Positions 17,496-27,592 are shown, counted from the first letter of the stretch. The stretch is DNA of 64,000 nucleotides from Crassaminicella profunda (GCF_019884785.1 NZ_CP082326.1:3899355-3963354), one strand, 5' to 3'. Numbers and translations: made by a program. The notes: generated by a model from the letters alone, not told the origin.

Positions 17496-18743
17496 CTATT
17501 CCACTTTCTTATTCTCAATCAACACAGTTTCTCCTACATTAAGACCCTCTGTCACTGCTACATATTTTCCATCTGTTAATCCTGTTTTAATATTTTTAGA
17601 AATAATATTTCCGCCTTCATCCTTTACTTTTACAACCTGCTTTCCTTCCACTACCCTTACTGCTTTATTTGGGATGATCAAAGTATTTTTTTGTTGTCTT
17701 AGTATAAAGTTTACAGAACAGGTCATTCCCGATTTGATTTTTCCTAACCCTTCGTCTAATTCAATCTTCACATCATATGTAACAATCCCACTTGAATCAA
17801 TATTAGGAAGAGATTTAATCCCTATAACCTTCCCCTTAAGGCGTTCTCCCTCATAAGCTTCAAAAGTTACTTCTACTATTTGATTCATTCTTACTTTTCT
17901 TAAGTCAAGTTCTGAAACAGGAACAACCACCTCAACCTTATTCGAATCAGATACAACAATAAAATGAGAGGTATCTGCTGTAATCTGACTTGAATCCTTT
18001 GGTGTAGAAATGGTCTCTCCTGGTTTATTGGATATATTTAAAACAGTAGCCGTAATAGGTGATGCTAAAGATGTATTCTCTAAATCATTGTTGGCTAATT
18101 CTAAATTGATTTTTGCGCTTTCAACATTCTTTTTTTCTACTTCTATATCTTTGTTAGAATTAGATAGTATCTCATACCTTTCTAATTGAGTTTCGTAAGC
18201 AGCTTTTGCATTTTCATAATTGATTCTTTTAAATTCGATTTCTTGTTTTGCATAATAACTTTCAAGACTCTTCATTGGTTGGTATTCAGCTTTTAATTGA
18301 TCTAGCTTCGCTTTTAAATCATTTAGCTTTTGCTTTTCATTGATCAAAGTAAGCTTTACATTCTCTTTTCTTTGTTCTAAGCTAGCAAGGGTTTTATTAT
18401 AATTAACTTCTGAAGTCTTTACTTTTTTTTCATATTCTGTATCATCTAATTTAGCAAGAAGCTGCCCTTTTTTTATTTCATCCCCTTCTTTCACATAAAG
18501 ATCCTTTAACTTACCACTAATCTCAAAATCTAGATTCACAACAGGTATTTCTGCTTGCCCATCCCCTGTAAAGCCTATGGTAATATCTCCTTTTGTCACC
18601 TTTTCTTCTTTGACTGTCATGGTTTCATTAGAAGACGCTTTTGTTTCATAAATATTTTTATAACCTAAAAACACTAAACCTAAAGCTATTGTTACGATTA
18701 CTGTTATCTTAAAAAATCGGTTCTTATATATTTTTTTTAACAA
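17496..18743 (-). CDS. HlyD/MacA-like efflux adaptor (YknX type)
   Basis: This 415-residue protein has one N-terminal membrane anchor (about 10-30), a biotinyl-lipoyl hairpin, a long coiled coil at about 115-220, and a beta-barrel plus membrane-proximal domain. VKEGDEIKKGQLLAKLDDTEY is the typical lipoyl half-motif. It is the first gene of the operon. Translation probably starts at TTG 18743 behind AAGGAGGG. In Gram-positive bacteria such adaptors pair with MacB-like permeases for export of, or resistance to, peptides. The likely regulator box lies 60 bases upstream. Confidence 0.9.
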   Translation of the reverse strand: MLKKIYKNRFFKITVIVTIALGLVFLGYKNIYETKASSNETMTVKEEKVTKGDITIGFTGDGQAEIPVVNLDFEISGKLKDLYVKEGDEIKKGQLLAKLDDTEYEKKVKTSEVNYNKTLASLEQRKENVKLTLINEKQKLNDLKAKLDQLKAEYQPMKSLESYYAKQEIEFKRINYENAKAAYETQLERYEILSNSNKDIEVEKKNVESAKINLELANNDLENTSLASPITATVLNISNKPGETISTPKDSSQITADTSHFIVVSDSNKVEVVVPVSELDLRKVRMNQIVEVTFEAYEGERLKGKVIGIKSLPNIDSSGIVTYDVKIELDEGLGKIKSGMTCSVNFILRQQKNTLIIPNKAVRVVEGKQVVKVKDEGGNIISKNIKTGLTDGKYVAVTEGLNVGETVLIENKKVE

Positions 18744-18801
18744 ATACTATTCCCTCCTTTTAAAGATTTCTATTTCTACATAATCTTAGTGTATAAGGGA
18801 G

Positions 18802-18823
18802 TTGTGATAAAATTGTGATGTTA
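18802..18823 (-). promoter_or_regulatory. Likely response-regulator box of the efflux operon
   Basis: TTGTGAT is repeated with an 11-bp period (18802-18812, 18813-18823), identical in heptamer and spacing to the pair before the two-component genes at 12747. It lies just upstream of the adaptor gene, in the opposite orientation relative to transcription. AACTCCCT also follows both boxes when read toward the controlled gene. Confidence 0.6.
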
Positions 18824-18894
18824 ATAAGGATAATTTATGAATTTGTAAATCTTTCTACTAATTTTCAATAAAATCCCTAGCTATATAACACCAA

Positions 18895-18930
18895 ATAAAA
18901 AAGCTCCTACCCCTTTGAGTAGAAAGCTCT
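18895..18930 (-). terminator. Terminator of the first chemoreceptor gene
   Basis: On the minus strand AGCTTTCTAC and GTAGGAGCT form a stem with one bulge and two wobble pairs, followed by TTTTTTAT. Confidence 0.75.
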
Positions 18931-18939
18931 TAAAATAAA

Positions 18940-20958
18940 TTATTTCTTATATTCAAATTTGTTTATAGCTTCTCCTAATTCCTTAATCATATTCTCTAGA
19001 TCATGTATAGTTTCTACCACACTTTCAATAGAAGCTGTTTGTTCTTGAGTTGATGCTGCTACTTCTTCTGCATTTGCAGAGAATTGCTCAGAAATATCTT
19101 CTATTGCTTGTATATTTTTAATAATAATTTCTGATTTTTCATTTACAACAGCTACTTTTCCACTGGCTTTATCTAAACTGTTTTTTGTAGCATTAAATCC
19201 TTCAACGATATTTTTAAATGAATCCAATACCTCTTTTAAAACATCTTTCCCTTCTTTAGCTTCTTTATTTCCCTCTTCTATTGAATATAGAGCCTCTTTT
19301 GTTTTATCCTGGATTTTATCAATAAGGTTTTTAATATTATCTGCTGATTTCATAGAGTCTTCAGCTAAATTTCTTATTTCCTCTGCTACTACTGTAAATC
19401 CACGTCCTGCTTCCCCTGCTCTTGCTGCTTCAATGGAAGCATTCAATGCAAGTAAATTTGTTTGGTTTGCTATGCCATTGATCATATCAACAATATTTCC
19501 TATTTCATTAGATGTAAATTCTAATTCATTGATAATATTAGAAGAAGAGCTCACACTCCCTGTAATCTTATCTATTTGCATTGCCATAGCATCTACTTTT
19601 TCTTCCCCATCTAATACAATTTTATTCGTTTCGTTGGCATACTCTACAACCTTTGTTATTTCACATTGTACATCTTCTATATTGGTTACGATATCTTTAA
19701 TATTCCTAGCGGCTTCATTGGTTGCTTCAACTTGTCCTTGTGCTCCCTCAGCTACATTTTGAGTAGCATTTGCTATTTGCTCTGAAACATCTTCTACTTG
19801 CAAAGATACATCTTCTAATTCTTTTGTATTTAATAAAACTGAAGAAGAAACATGATTAATTTTTTCTATCATCTCCCTCAAATTATCTATCATATGATTA
19901 AAACTATATCCTAATAAGCCTATTTCATCATTAGACTTTATATTCACCTGTTGATTTAAATTGCCTTTTGCAGTTTTTTCAGCAAGTTCTGCCAGCCCCT
20001 TTAACGGAGAAATAATTCTTCCAATAATTACTATTAACAAGGCTAATCCCACTAAAATTAAAATACTTCCTACAATCATAACTCTTCTGATTATAGAATA
20101 TTGTGCATCATGAAGATTTTTTAAAGAAAGACCTATATTTACTGCTCCCACATGTTCCCCATTTTCATATATAGGAACCGCCACATCATAAGCCCAGATT
20201 CCAGGTTTCCATTCATATTTATTACTAAATTTCTTCCCTTCTACTGCCGCAGTTTTACTTCCTATAGCATCTACACTTTTTCCTATTTCACTAGTATCAT
20301 TATGTGCTGTAATCTTTAACTTTTTATCTATTACTAAAGCATACATAATATTATCTTTTTGAGCTATTTCTTCAACAATTTTTTGTTTCCCTATCTTTTC
20401 ACGGATTTCATTTACTTGATCTGCTAAAATACCAACTTGCACAACTCGATTATGGTTTAAAGCAACCGCTCCAAATTTGTAATATTTTCCATCTCCATCC
20501 GTACTCTTTCTAATTTTTTCTATAATTTCCCCTTCTCCAGCTTCAAACAAATGGATCACTGGATGATTGGAAGGATATTCAACTCCTAAAACAGCATCAT
20601 TACTAGAATATATAACTTTTCTACTTGCATCTGCAACATTAATAGTTGATATATTTAATTGTTTTACAATTTCTTTTAGGTAGGCATTAGAAATATTCTC
20701 CTTTTTGCCAACCAAATAAGCTACTGTCCTAATCTTATCTCCTAACGTTTTTTCCATCATCTCTTCAGATGCCTTGCTATTTTGTATTTCTTGAGTCATT
20801 TGCTCAACTAATGCCATACCATCTGCTGTTAATTGCTTTTCCATTTCCTTATTAACTGTATACATAGATACAGCAGTCCCTATAGAAATAACTATACACA
20901 AAATTAATAATGCAATCCCTGTAATTTTAATTTTTATGGATGTCTTTCTTCTGTCCAT
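18940..20958 (-). CDS. Methyl-accepting chemotaxis protein with extracellular Cache-type sensor
   Basis: This 672-residue receptor has membrane helices at about 12-32 and 287-310 around a 250-residue extracellular domain that looks like a single Cache/sCache fold ([21 protein letters not shown] is its conserved end). A HAMP domain (310-365) and a methyl-accepting domain follow. The hairpin tip includes [28 protein letters not shown]. It ends without a CheR-tethering pentapeptide. It feeds CheA/CheW at the cell pole. The ligand is unknown. RBS GGAGGAGCAAG precedes the ATG. It is a single-gene unit. Confidence 0.93.
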   Translation of the reverse strand: MDRRKTSIKIKITGIALLILCIVISIGTAVSMYTVNKEMEKQLTADGMALVEQMTQEIQNSKASEEMMEKTLGDKIRTVAYLVGKKENISNAYLKEIVKQLNISTINVADASRKVIYSSNDAVLGVEYPSNHPVIHLFEAGEGEIIEKIRKSTDGDGKYYKFGAVALNHNRVVQVGILADQVNEIREKIGKQKIVEEIAQKDNIMYALVIDKKLKITAHNDTSEIGKSVDAIGSKTAAVEGKKFSNKYEWKPGIWAYDVAVPIYENGEHVGAVNIGLSLKNLHDAQYSIIRRVMIVGSILILVGLALLIVIIGRIISPLKGLAELAEKTAKGNLNQQVNIKSNDEIGLLGYSFNHMIDNLREMIEKINHVSSSVLLNTKELEDVSLQVEDVSEQIANATQNVAEGAQGQVEATNEAARNIKDIVTNIEDVQCEITKVVEYANETNKIVLDGEEKVDAMAMQIDKITGSVSSSSNIINELEFTSNEIGNIVDMINGIANQTNLLALNASIEAARAGEAGRGFTVVAEEIRNLAEDSMKSADNIKNLIDKIQDKTKEALYSIEEGNKEAKEGKDVLKEVLDSFKNIVEGFNATKNSLDKASGKVAVVNEKSEIIIKNIQAIEDISEQFSANAEEVAASTQEQTASIESVVETIHDLENMIKELGEAINKFEYKK

Positions 20959-21242
20959 TCTTGCTCCTCCAAACTGTATTTTATTTGAATTTAATGTATT
21001 CTTTGGATAACTACAGATTCGACATTATTTGAATAATTCCTCCAATTTATTACATAGTATCTTTATTTTTGATAAATTGCTATACTTTTTATATATACAA
21101 TATAGAAAATATGTTTTTGTATATTATAAAATTGAATTTGGATAAAGAAAATATTAATATCCCTTATCCTCATATGGACGTAAATTTATTTACTAAAAAT
21201 CAATAATCAATGATAAAATAAGTGTAAAGAGAGGTGATGTAG

Positions 21243-21590
21243 GTGGAATTAAGATTTGTATTATCATTAGCTTTTGCAGTAATCGTAGCTTTATTTGCTA
21301 TACTCAATTCTTCTGTAGTATCCATTAATTTTTTATTTGCAAAGTTTAACGTTTCTCAAGCACTCGTTATATTACTATCCGCTATTCTAGGTGCAGTGAT
21401 TGTTATGCTTCTTAGTGCAGTAAAACAATTTAAATTAAAATGGAAAATCAAAGAACTCACAAAAACCATATCCCGTTTAGAAGAAGAAAATGCTTCTTAT
21501 AAAGAAAAAGAAGTAACTTCAACAGTTAATGAAACTTTAGAATCATTAGTACCCTCAAATATAGATTTAGATAAAAAAATAAGCAATTAA
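21243..21590 (+). CDS. LapA domain (DUF1049) membrane protein
   Basis: This 115-residue protein has two membrane segments (about 5-25 and 40-62) followed by a cytoplasmic coiled coil of about 40 residues (KIKELTKTISRLEEEN). NSSVVSINFLFAKFNVSQAL is the LapA-family core. Family members are often linked to lipopolysaccharide assembly in Gram-negatives; the role in Firmicutes is unknown. The start is GTG 21243 with AGAGAGGTGA upstream. A strong terminator follows directly. Confidence 0.8.
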   Translation: MELRFVLSLAFAVIVALFAILNSSVVSINFLFAKFNVSQALVILLSAILGAVIVMLLSAVKQFKLKWKIKELTKTISRLEEENASYKEKEVTSTVNETLESLVPSNIDLDKKISN

Positions 21591-21594
21591 AAAG

Positions 21595-21620
21595 TGGATA
21601 GAAAATTCTATCCATTTTTT
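21595..21620 (+). terminator. Terminator after the LapA-like gene
   Basis: TGGATAGA/TCTATCCA with a 4-base loop, then TTTTTTAT. Confidence 0.92.
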
Positions 21621-21649
21621 ATCTTTTATTTTATTAAATGATTTCTCTC

Positions 21650-22705
21650 TTAAAGCCTATCTTCTTCTTTTTTTTCTGGTTGGTCTGAATCCATATTAAA
21701 AACACTTAAGGTCTTTAAGTACTCGCTTAAATCAATTATCTCACTTGAAGGATTCATAGATTCATTAAAATCATTTTTCTTAGCTATTGATTCTTTGATC
21801 CTTTCATCCATATCTTGAGAAGAATCTTTTTTTTCATCATGAAGTATTTCTATTTTTACATCATTTTTTTCTTTTTTGACTATACACTCTTTTTCTATGT
21901 TTTCTTTTTTTACAAATATTTCTTCTACTTTTTCTTCTTTAACAAGGATTTCTTCTTTTATTTTTTCTTTGTCAGCAGGTTCTGTTACAGTTTCTACACT
22001 TATTTCCTCATCTTTTGATTTATTTTTAAATTCCTTTATTTTACTCCCAAGCTTTTCTTTTATTTGATCATAGGAAATATTTTTAATACTACTTTTCATC
22101 ACATCAAATTTAGAAAAATCATTTATATCTAGCTTTTCATATGCATCATTTATTTTTTTGATTTCTAAAAGGCATGTGGCAATGAGTTCAAACATATTTT
22201 TTAAAAGCTCCGTATCCTTTATAATCCCACAAATTTTAATTTCAATATTTGCATTTTCAGCAGGATGTACATCATAATAATTTGCTCCATTGATTTCGAA
22301 TAATATGTCTTCCTCCATGTTCATAAGTTCTCTTATAGTTGGATTTTCAAAAAATCTCTTCATGGCCGTCTGACTATTGCTTCTTATAATAAATTCCCTA
22401 CTAAATCCACTTTGATCAATTTCTATATCTTGCATATCAAAAAAACTTGAGAAATAATTTTTAAAATACTCATCAAAAATTTTAAATTTAAACCCATGTT
22501 TATTATAAAATGTGGCATATACCCTTGTATTTGTTGGTGAATATCTTTCTCCTGACGAATGCTTCTCCAGTATAATCTCCCAATCTTTAAATTTTTTCCT
22601 AACTTCATAAAGTTTAAGGAGCCCATCTGTAACAATAAATTCCCCCTCAATTTCTTTACTCACTTTTTCCCATACATCCCTTTGTGTGGGTCCAAAAAAT
22701 CTCAT
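21650..22705 (-). CDS. Conserved-looking cytosolic protein of unknown function with a long Lys/Glu tail
   Basis: The 351-residue product has two parts. Residues 1-210 look like a folded domain (MRFFGPTQRDVWEKVSKEIE at the start, NPTIRELMNMEEDILFEING in the middle). Residues 215-351 are a low-complexity run of Lys, Glu, Val and Ile ending in an amphipathic SLEYLKTLSVF-like helix (here DLSEYLKTLSVF). There is no signal peptide or membrane segment. I do not recognise a family. ATG 22705 has GGGGATG upstream. It may be co-transcribed with the membrane protein just upstream at 22767, 61 bases away. Confidence 0.7.
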   Translation of the reverse strand: MRFFGPTQRDVWEKVSKEIEGEFIVTDGLLKLYEVRKKFKDWEIILEKHSSGERYSPTNTRVYATFYNKHGFKFKIFDEYFKNYFSSFFDMQDIEIDQSGFSREFIIRSNSQTAMKRFFENPTIRELMNMEEDILFEINGANYYDVHPAENANIEIKICGIIKDTELLKNMFELIATCLLEIKKINDAYEKLDINDFSKFDVMKSSIKNISYDQIKEKLGSKIKEFKNKSKDEEISVETVTEPADKEKIKEEILVKEEKVEEIFVKKENIEKECIVKKEKNDVKIEILHDEKKDSSQDMDERIKESIAKKNDFNESMNPSSEIIDLSEYLKTLSVFNMDSDQPEKKEEDRL

Positions 22706-22766
22706 GTAATCATCCCCAATTATATAGTCACTTTGATTTTACTATATTATTGATTTTGTGTAAATA

Positions 22767-23333
22767 TTATGAAAAATCTTGTACTAATATATATCTTCTC
22801 AATATCTTTTTTACTTTCTCTTTATGTACATGAACATTCGCTTCTGCTTTTACCCTTCGCTCAATCCACAAAAACCTCTTTTTAATAATAAATTCAACAG
22901 TAGTATAACACCCCCACTGATATTCTTCAATATTTTTCCATTTCACGAGTCCTATAGCTGTCACCATTCCTTCTTCTCTTATTTCTAAATTATTAATAAT
23001 CCCACTTCTAATTCCCCTCAAAATCATACTAAGTACCATTTCTATAGCAGGAATAAAAGTTAGTACCCACACTATACGAGGCTCATTGAATCTGATTAAA
23101 AATTTTCCCTCTATATAATAGCTATCTATCAATAAAACAAGGCAAATGAGTCCTATACCAACACCTAAAAGATACATTTTACATTCATTTTTATCTCCTT
23201 TTATACAAAAGATAAGTTTTCCTAAATACTTTTGTCGATGAATTTCCTTATAAAGGCCATATAAATTATAAAAAATATCTATACTCAAAAATAAAGTACC
23301 TATGGTTATGAACATCCACATGAAAGTTTTCAT
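22767..23333 (-). CDS. Membrane protein with a PH-like C-terminal domain, unknown function
   Basis: This 188-residue protein has about four hydrophobic segments (3-23, 53-70, 85-105 and a weaker one) and a C-terminal domain of about 65 residues, LEIREEGMVTAIGLVKWKNI onward. The latter looks like the PH-like output domain of DUF5673-type membrane proteins. The function is unknown. RBS GGGGAAGG is rather close to the ATG. It is upstream of, and in the same direction as, the unknown gene at 21650. Confidence 0.65.
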   Translation of the reverse strand: MKTFMWMFITIGTLFLSIDIFYNLYGLYKEIHRQKYLGKLIFCIKGDKNECKMYLLGVGIGLICLVLLIDSYYIEGKFLIRFNEPRIVWVLTFIPAIEMVLSMILRGIRSGIINNLEIREEGMVTAIGLVKWKNIEEYQWGCYTTVEFIIKKRFLWIERRVKAEANVHVHKEKVKKILRRYILVQDFS

Positions 23334-23544
23334 CCTTCCCCTTCTTTTCTAATTCTTATGATTTATCTTATTGTTCATCTTTTGTTTTACAAATTATTAA
23401 ATAATATACATTTTTTTCTATTATACCATGATATTTTTCCTTTTTTATATAACTGACCAATAAAACTGATCGGATTGAAAAAGGTATTCGGTGGCATACT
23501 AAATAAAAATAATATTTCTTCATGCTTTGGAGGTTAGATCGAGT

Positions 23545-24273
23545 ATGTTAAAAGCTGCTCTTTGGGGAGGAATTGCTGGTTCTTCCGTATTTATTGGCGC
23601 TTTAATAGGTCTTTATTTTCATATAAAAAAGCATATTATCGGCATGATCATGGCCTTTGGTACAGGCGTTTTATTTGGTGCAGCTTCCTTTGAACTTCTT
23701 AATGAAGCAATTAAAGATGGTAATATCAAGATTACAGCAATAGGATTTGTTTTTGGTGCTTTTTTGTTTACTCTTTTGGACTTGATTATTGTACACAAGG
23801 GAGGTCATCACCGAAAGCGTTCATCAGAAAAATCAAAAGCCCCTTCTGGATTGGCTATCTTTATTGGGACACTCATGGATGCAATTCCTGAGTCCATGAT
23901 TATTGGTATTAGCATGATTGGCCAGGAAAATGTAAGCTGGCTTTTAGTTGTCGCTATTTTTATAAGCAATTTGCCTGAAGGATTATCCAGCAGTATTGGA
24001 CTTAAAAAAGATGGTTATAAAAACAATAAAATTCTCTCTTTATGGTTAATGGTTTCAATCCTTTCATTATTAAGCTCCTTATGTGGTTTTGTTTTTTTAC
24101 AAAATACATCTTCAAATTTTATCGCTATTATCAGATCCTTTGCAGCAGGGGGAATCGTCTCTATGGTTTCCTCAACCATGATGCCTGAAGCTTATGAAGA
24201 AGGAGGTCCTATTGTAGGACTTATGGCAGCTCTTGGGCTTCTTAGTTCTTTGATTCTTACCCATATTAAGTAA
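23545..24273 (+). CDS. ZIP family divalent metal transporter
   Basis: This 242-residue protein has about eight membrane helices. The metal-site helices carry DAIPESMIIGISMI (helix 4) and SNLPEGLSSSIG (helix 5, the HNxPEG-like motif with Ser for His), and a His-rich loop GGHHRKR lies between. ZIP proteins import zinc, iron or manganese. ATG 23545 follows TTTGGAGG; an upstream in-frame codon at 23527 overlaps that ribosome site. It is monocistronic, with a terminator right behind. Confidence 0.85.
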   Translation: MLKAALWGGIAGSSVFIGALIGLYFHIKKHIIGMIMAFGTGVLFGAASFELLNEAIKDGNIKITAIGFVFGAFLFTLLDLIIVHKGGHHRKRSSEKSKAPSGLAIFIGTLMDAIPESMIIGISMIGQENVSWLLVVAIFISNLPEGLSSSIGLKKDGYKNNKILSLWLMVSILSLLSSLCGFVFLQNTSSNFIAIIRSFAAGGIVSMVSSTMMPEAYEEGGPIVGLMAALGLLSSLILTHIK

Positions 24274-24274
24274 T

Positions 24275-24316
24275 AAAAAACTGTGAAAAAGCAAATCATT
24301 CTTCCACAGTTTTTTA
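24275..24316 (+). terminator. Terminator of the ZIP gene
   Basis: AAAAAACTGTG pairs with CACAGTTTTTT around a 19-base loop, starting right after the stop codon. Confidence 0.85.
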
Positions 24317-24390
24317 TTTATCTTTTATAAACTTATTTCATTGCAATATCCTCTCTTATTAGGGTATTATAAGTGGAAGGAGGTAATGCT

Positions 24391-25836
24391 ATGCAATCAT
24401 TTATTTCAACCCTTTCTCTTTTGTTTATACTAAATATTTTATTAGCTATTGTCATTATATTTTTAGAAAGAAAAAACCCTACTTCTACTTTAGCTTGGCT
24501 TATGGTATTGGTATTGTTACCTAATATCGGATTTATTCTTTATCTTATATTCGGTCAAAATCTGAGTAAACAAAAAATATTTAAGTTAAAAACTGAAGAA
24601 GACCAAATATTACGTAAAATGGTATTACAACAAATATCCTATTTGCAAAATAATAAAATTAATTTTAATGATCCATCTATAAAACAATATCAAGACATGA
24701 TGCATATGCATTTAGTTAGTAGCGATTCTATTTTTTGCCAAGATAATGAAGTGGAAATTTTCATAGATGGTACAGAAAAATTTAATGCACTCATTCAATC
24801 TATAGAAAAAGCACAAGATCATATACATATGCTGTATTATATAATACAAAATGATTCTCTAGGAAAACGAATCGTAAATGCTTTAACTAAAAAAGCTAGT
24901 ACAGGAGTTCAAGTTAGGCTGTTATACGATGCAGTAGGTAGTCATAGGCTTCCAAGAAATTTTTTCAATGAACTAACAGCAGCAGGTGGACAAGTATCCT
25001 CTTTTTTTCCATTTAAAATCCCTTTTATAAACTTTAGAATAAACTTTAGAAATCATAGAAAACTGGCAATCATTGATGGTAAATATGGGTTTATCGGTGG
25101 CTTTAATATTGGGAATGAATACCTTGGATTAGATAAAAAATTAGGATATTGGAGAGATACTCATTTAAAACTAAAGGGTAGTGCTGTTCAGATGATACAG
25201 CTTCGTTTTATATTAGATTGGCAGTATGCTTCTAAAGAAACAATAGACTATGATTCAAAATATTTTCCTCCTATAAATACCAATGGAAAAACAGGAATTC
25301 AAATCGTATCCAGTGGACCAGACTCAGAACAAGAACAGATAAAAAATGGTTATCTAAAAATGATTCATTCTGCAAGGAAAAGTATCTATATTCAAACACC
25401 TTACTTCATTCCAGATGAAAGCATCTTAGCAGCCTTAAGAATTGCTGCCCTGTCAGGAGCAGATGTGAGACTTATGATCCCTAGCAAGCCTGACCATATG
25501 TTTGTTTATTGGGCAACCTATTCTTATATAGGAGAGCTATTACAATCTGGGGTTCGTACCTTTTTATATGATAAAGGATTTATTCATGCTAAAACAATCA
25601 TTGTAGATGGAAAACTTGCATCTGTTGGAACAGCCAATATCGATGTTCGTAGCTTTAAACTTAATTTCGAAGTAAATGCATTTATTTATGATACAACTAC
25701 TTCTAGTGCATTAAAATCTATTTTTGAAAAAGATATGACTGATTGCACAGAAATAACTAGTGAGATATACAAGAAGCGTTCTAAGATCATAAAATTCAAG
25801 GAATCTATTTTTAGATTATTATCTCCAATTCTATAA
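24391..25836 (+). CDS. cls: Cardiolipin synthase
   Basis: This 481-residue enzyme has two N-terminal membrane helices (about 5-27 and 35-54), then two phospholipase D motifs: His222/Lys224/Asp229 in NHRKLAIID and His399/Lys401/Asp406 in IHAKTIIVD. It joins two phosphatidylglycerol molecules into cardiolipin and glycerol at the membrane. ATG 24391 is seven bases from AAGGAGG. It is flanked by terminators on both sides. Confidence 0.95.
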   Translation: MQSFISTLSLLFILNILLAIVIIFLERKNPTSTLAWLMVLVLLPNIGFILYLIFGQNLSKQKIFKLKTEEDQILRKMVLQQISYLQNNKINFNDPSIKQYQDMMHMHLVSSDSIFCQDNEVEIFIDGTEKFNALIQSIEKAQDHIHMLYYIIQNDSLGKRIVNALTKKASTGVQVRLLYDAVGSHRLPRNFFNELTAAGGQVSSFFPFKIPFINFRINFRNHRKLAIIDGKYGFIGGFNIGNEYLGLDKKLGYWRDTHLKLKGSAVQMIQLRFILDWQYASKETIDYDSKYFPPINTNGKTGIQIVSSGPDSEQEQIKNGYLKMIHSARKSIYIQTPYFIPDESILAALRIAALSGADVRLMIPSKPDHMFVYWATYSYIGELLQSGVRTFLYDKGFIHAKTIIVDGKLASVGTANIDVRSFKLNFEVNAFIYDTTTSSALKSIFEKDMTDCTEITSEIYKKRSKIIKFKESIFRLLSPIL

Positions 25837-25840
25837 CAAA

Positions 25841-25866
25841 AGCCCTAAAGCATGTCTTTAGGGCTT
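25841..25866. terminator. Convergent terminator between cls and tadA
   Basis: AGCCCTAAAG/CTTTAGGGCT is a perfect 10-bp stem with a 5-base loop between the two convergent stop codons. Confidence 0.88.
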
Positions 25867-25870
25867 AAAT

Positions 25871-26323
25871 TTATTTTCTTTTCCTTAACTTTCTAAAGAA
25901 TTCTTTCATCATAGTAGCACATTCCTCTTGCATAATACCTCTTATAACCTCTGTCTGATGATTAAATCGTTCATCTTCAACAATATTAAGGATAGATCCT
26001 ACAGCCCCACCTTTAGGGTCCATGGTCCCTATAACAAGTCTATCAATTCTAGATAACATAATAGCTCCTGCACACATAGGACAAGGTTCAACTGTCACAT
26101 ACAAATCACATCCTGTCAGCCTCCATCCTCCTAAAACTTCAGAAGCTTTACGAATAGCTAATATTTCAGCATGACTGGTTGGATCTTTGCTTGTCTCTCT
26201 TAAATTATGGGCCCTTGCAATGATTTCTCCTTTTCTTACAATCACTGCACCAATAGGAACTTCTTCTATCTCCATTGCTTTTTTTGCTTCTAGTAAAGCT
26301 TGCTGCATATAAATTTCTTTCAT
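25871..26323 (-). CDS. tadA: tRNA-specific adenosine deaminase TadA
   Basis: This 150-residue enzyme converts adenosine 34 of tRNA-Arg(ACG) to inosine. Zinc ligands and catalytic glutamate are present: His51 and Glu53 in SHAEILAI, and Cys81 and Cys84 in EPCPMCAGAI. The length and the FRKLRKRK tail fit TadA better than guanine or cytosine deaminases. RBS AGAGGG precedes the ATG. It stands alone here; the dnaX gene that often follows in Clostridia is not present. Confidence 0.95.
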   Translation of the reverse strand: MKEIYMQQALLEAKKAMEIEEVPIGAVIVRKGEIIARAHNLRETSKDPTSHAEILAIRKASEVLGGWRLTGCDLYVTVEPCPMCAGAIMLSRIDRLVIGTMDPKGGAVGSILNIVEDERFNHQTEVIRGIMQEECATMMKEFFRKLRKRK

Positions 26324-26518
26324 TTTTACCCTCTTCTTATATAAAATTTGATTTTTCCTATGTCATTAAACCTTCTACAATTCATATATAAAAGATACTA
26401 TCCGTCAAAAGATGATTCCTATTTCTAATGATTTTCTAGATTTGAGTATATCACAACAAAATCTTCAAAACAATTACATAACCATTCTAACCTGAGTTAG
26501 CATAACTATTTACATTCT

Positions 26519-26872
26519 TCATATTTTTTTACTGAAAAATATCTTTGAGTTGTTATATGAATTTTCTTTCAAGTCATTACATATATCAGATGAAAGAGCG
26601 TTGAAAAAATTTCTAGGCATGTGTGATGGAGATTCATTTAAATAACATATTGTTTGTATAGTGCTTGCTAGGTATCCACTTTTTATCAAATACATTTTAT
26701 CACCTGTCTCATCATACTTTGTTAATTTATTAGATAGAGTTTCTATACAAAGATTGAAACAATTGAAATTCTTTTCAGCATCTAATTTATTTTTATTAAT
26801 TTCTTTATAGTTTATTGTAATGGATATTAACAATAGTACAATTAGAGAAAAAATAATCTTATTTTTCAACAT
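26519..26872 (-). CDS. Small exported or membrane-anchored protein, unknown
   Basis: The 117-residue product has one N-terminal hydrophobic helix (about 5-22), then a polar helical domain with three cysteines (FNCFNLCIE and TICYLNES). The anchor probably leaves the domain outside the membrane. No family is recognised. ATG 26872 follows AAGGAGG at an ideal distance, so the gene is likely real. It is single. Confidence 0.6.
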   Translation of the reverse strand: MLKNKIIFSLIVLLLISITINYKEINKNKLDAEKNFNCFNLCIETLSNKLTKYDETGDKMYLIKSGYLASTIQTICYLNESPSHMPRNFFNALSSDICNDLKENSYNNSKIFFSKKI

Positions 26873-27139
26873 AATGTCCTCCTTACAACTCAAAAGATTA
26901 TTTTATGAAAATTCGTATCTTCATAACAAAATTTTATTATTTTACAAATCATTATTGTTTTAATGTTTTTTATATAGAATATAATAAACTTGCATCCCTT
27001 ATGACTATATATTACTAATTATTTGCCTAGCATTTAGACACATAAAAAATTTTTCAAAAAATTTTCTTCCTTTGGGAACAAAATAAGCTTGAAGTTTATC
27101 ATAATATATGAAAACACAACCACAGAGGAGGATTTTTAA

Positions 27140-27592
27140 ATGAAAAAATTAAATGTACTTATGGTAACTTTATTATTATCTGCAATGATCTTTAGCCCAG
27201 TAAGTTATGCAAATGAAATGAGTGTAGTAAACAAATTAGGGAATTTGGATATTCAATATAGTACAAGATCCCTCGATCACATCATGAGTGTTCGTTCTGA
27301 AATTAAAGATATAGGACATGGTAATATTTATATAAAAGCTGGTACAAAAGCTGATCAAAAAGTAGATTATCTCAAACTTAATATTACTTTAGAAAAATGG
27401 AATGGTCGTTCATGGAAATCTGTTAAGAAGTGGACTTCTGATTCTTCCCATAACAAAGACAATATATCTTATACTACCGTTTATAAAGGTAAAATTGGGC
27501 AAAAATATAGAGTAAAAACAACCCATGCTCTTAAAGAAAATAGTGTTCCTGAAGTGGAAGAAACAATTACTGCCTCCATAGAATTAAAATAA
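27140..27592 (+). CDS. Secreted small beta-rich protein, DUF6147-like
   Basis: This 150-residue protein has a clear signal peptide cut near residue 25 (VSYA-NE). The mature part of about 125 residues has alternating hydrophobic strands with NIYIKAGTKADQKVDYLKLN and WNGRSWKSVKKW. It resembles the small secreted DUF6147 proteins of Clostridia, but I hold that assignment lightly. It may adopt a beta-sandwich. RBS GAGGAGG is strong. It is single, with a bidirectional terminator shared with the sigma operon. Confidence 0.75.
   Translation: MKKLNVLMVTLLLSAMIFSPVSYANEMSVVNKLGNLDIQYSTRSLDHIMSVRSEIKDIGHGNIYIKAGTKADQKVDYLKLNITLEKWNGRSWKSVKKWTSDSSHNKDNISYTTVYKGKIGQKYRVKTTHALKENSVPEVEETITASIELK

Noticed and set aside
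17485-17518. Upstream extension of the first MacB-like permease
   Set aside because: The extra codons overlap the adaptor gene and begin at a TTG without ribosome site; the ATG at 17485 has AGGTG upstream.
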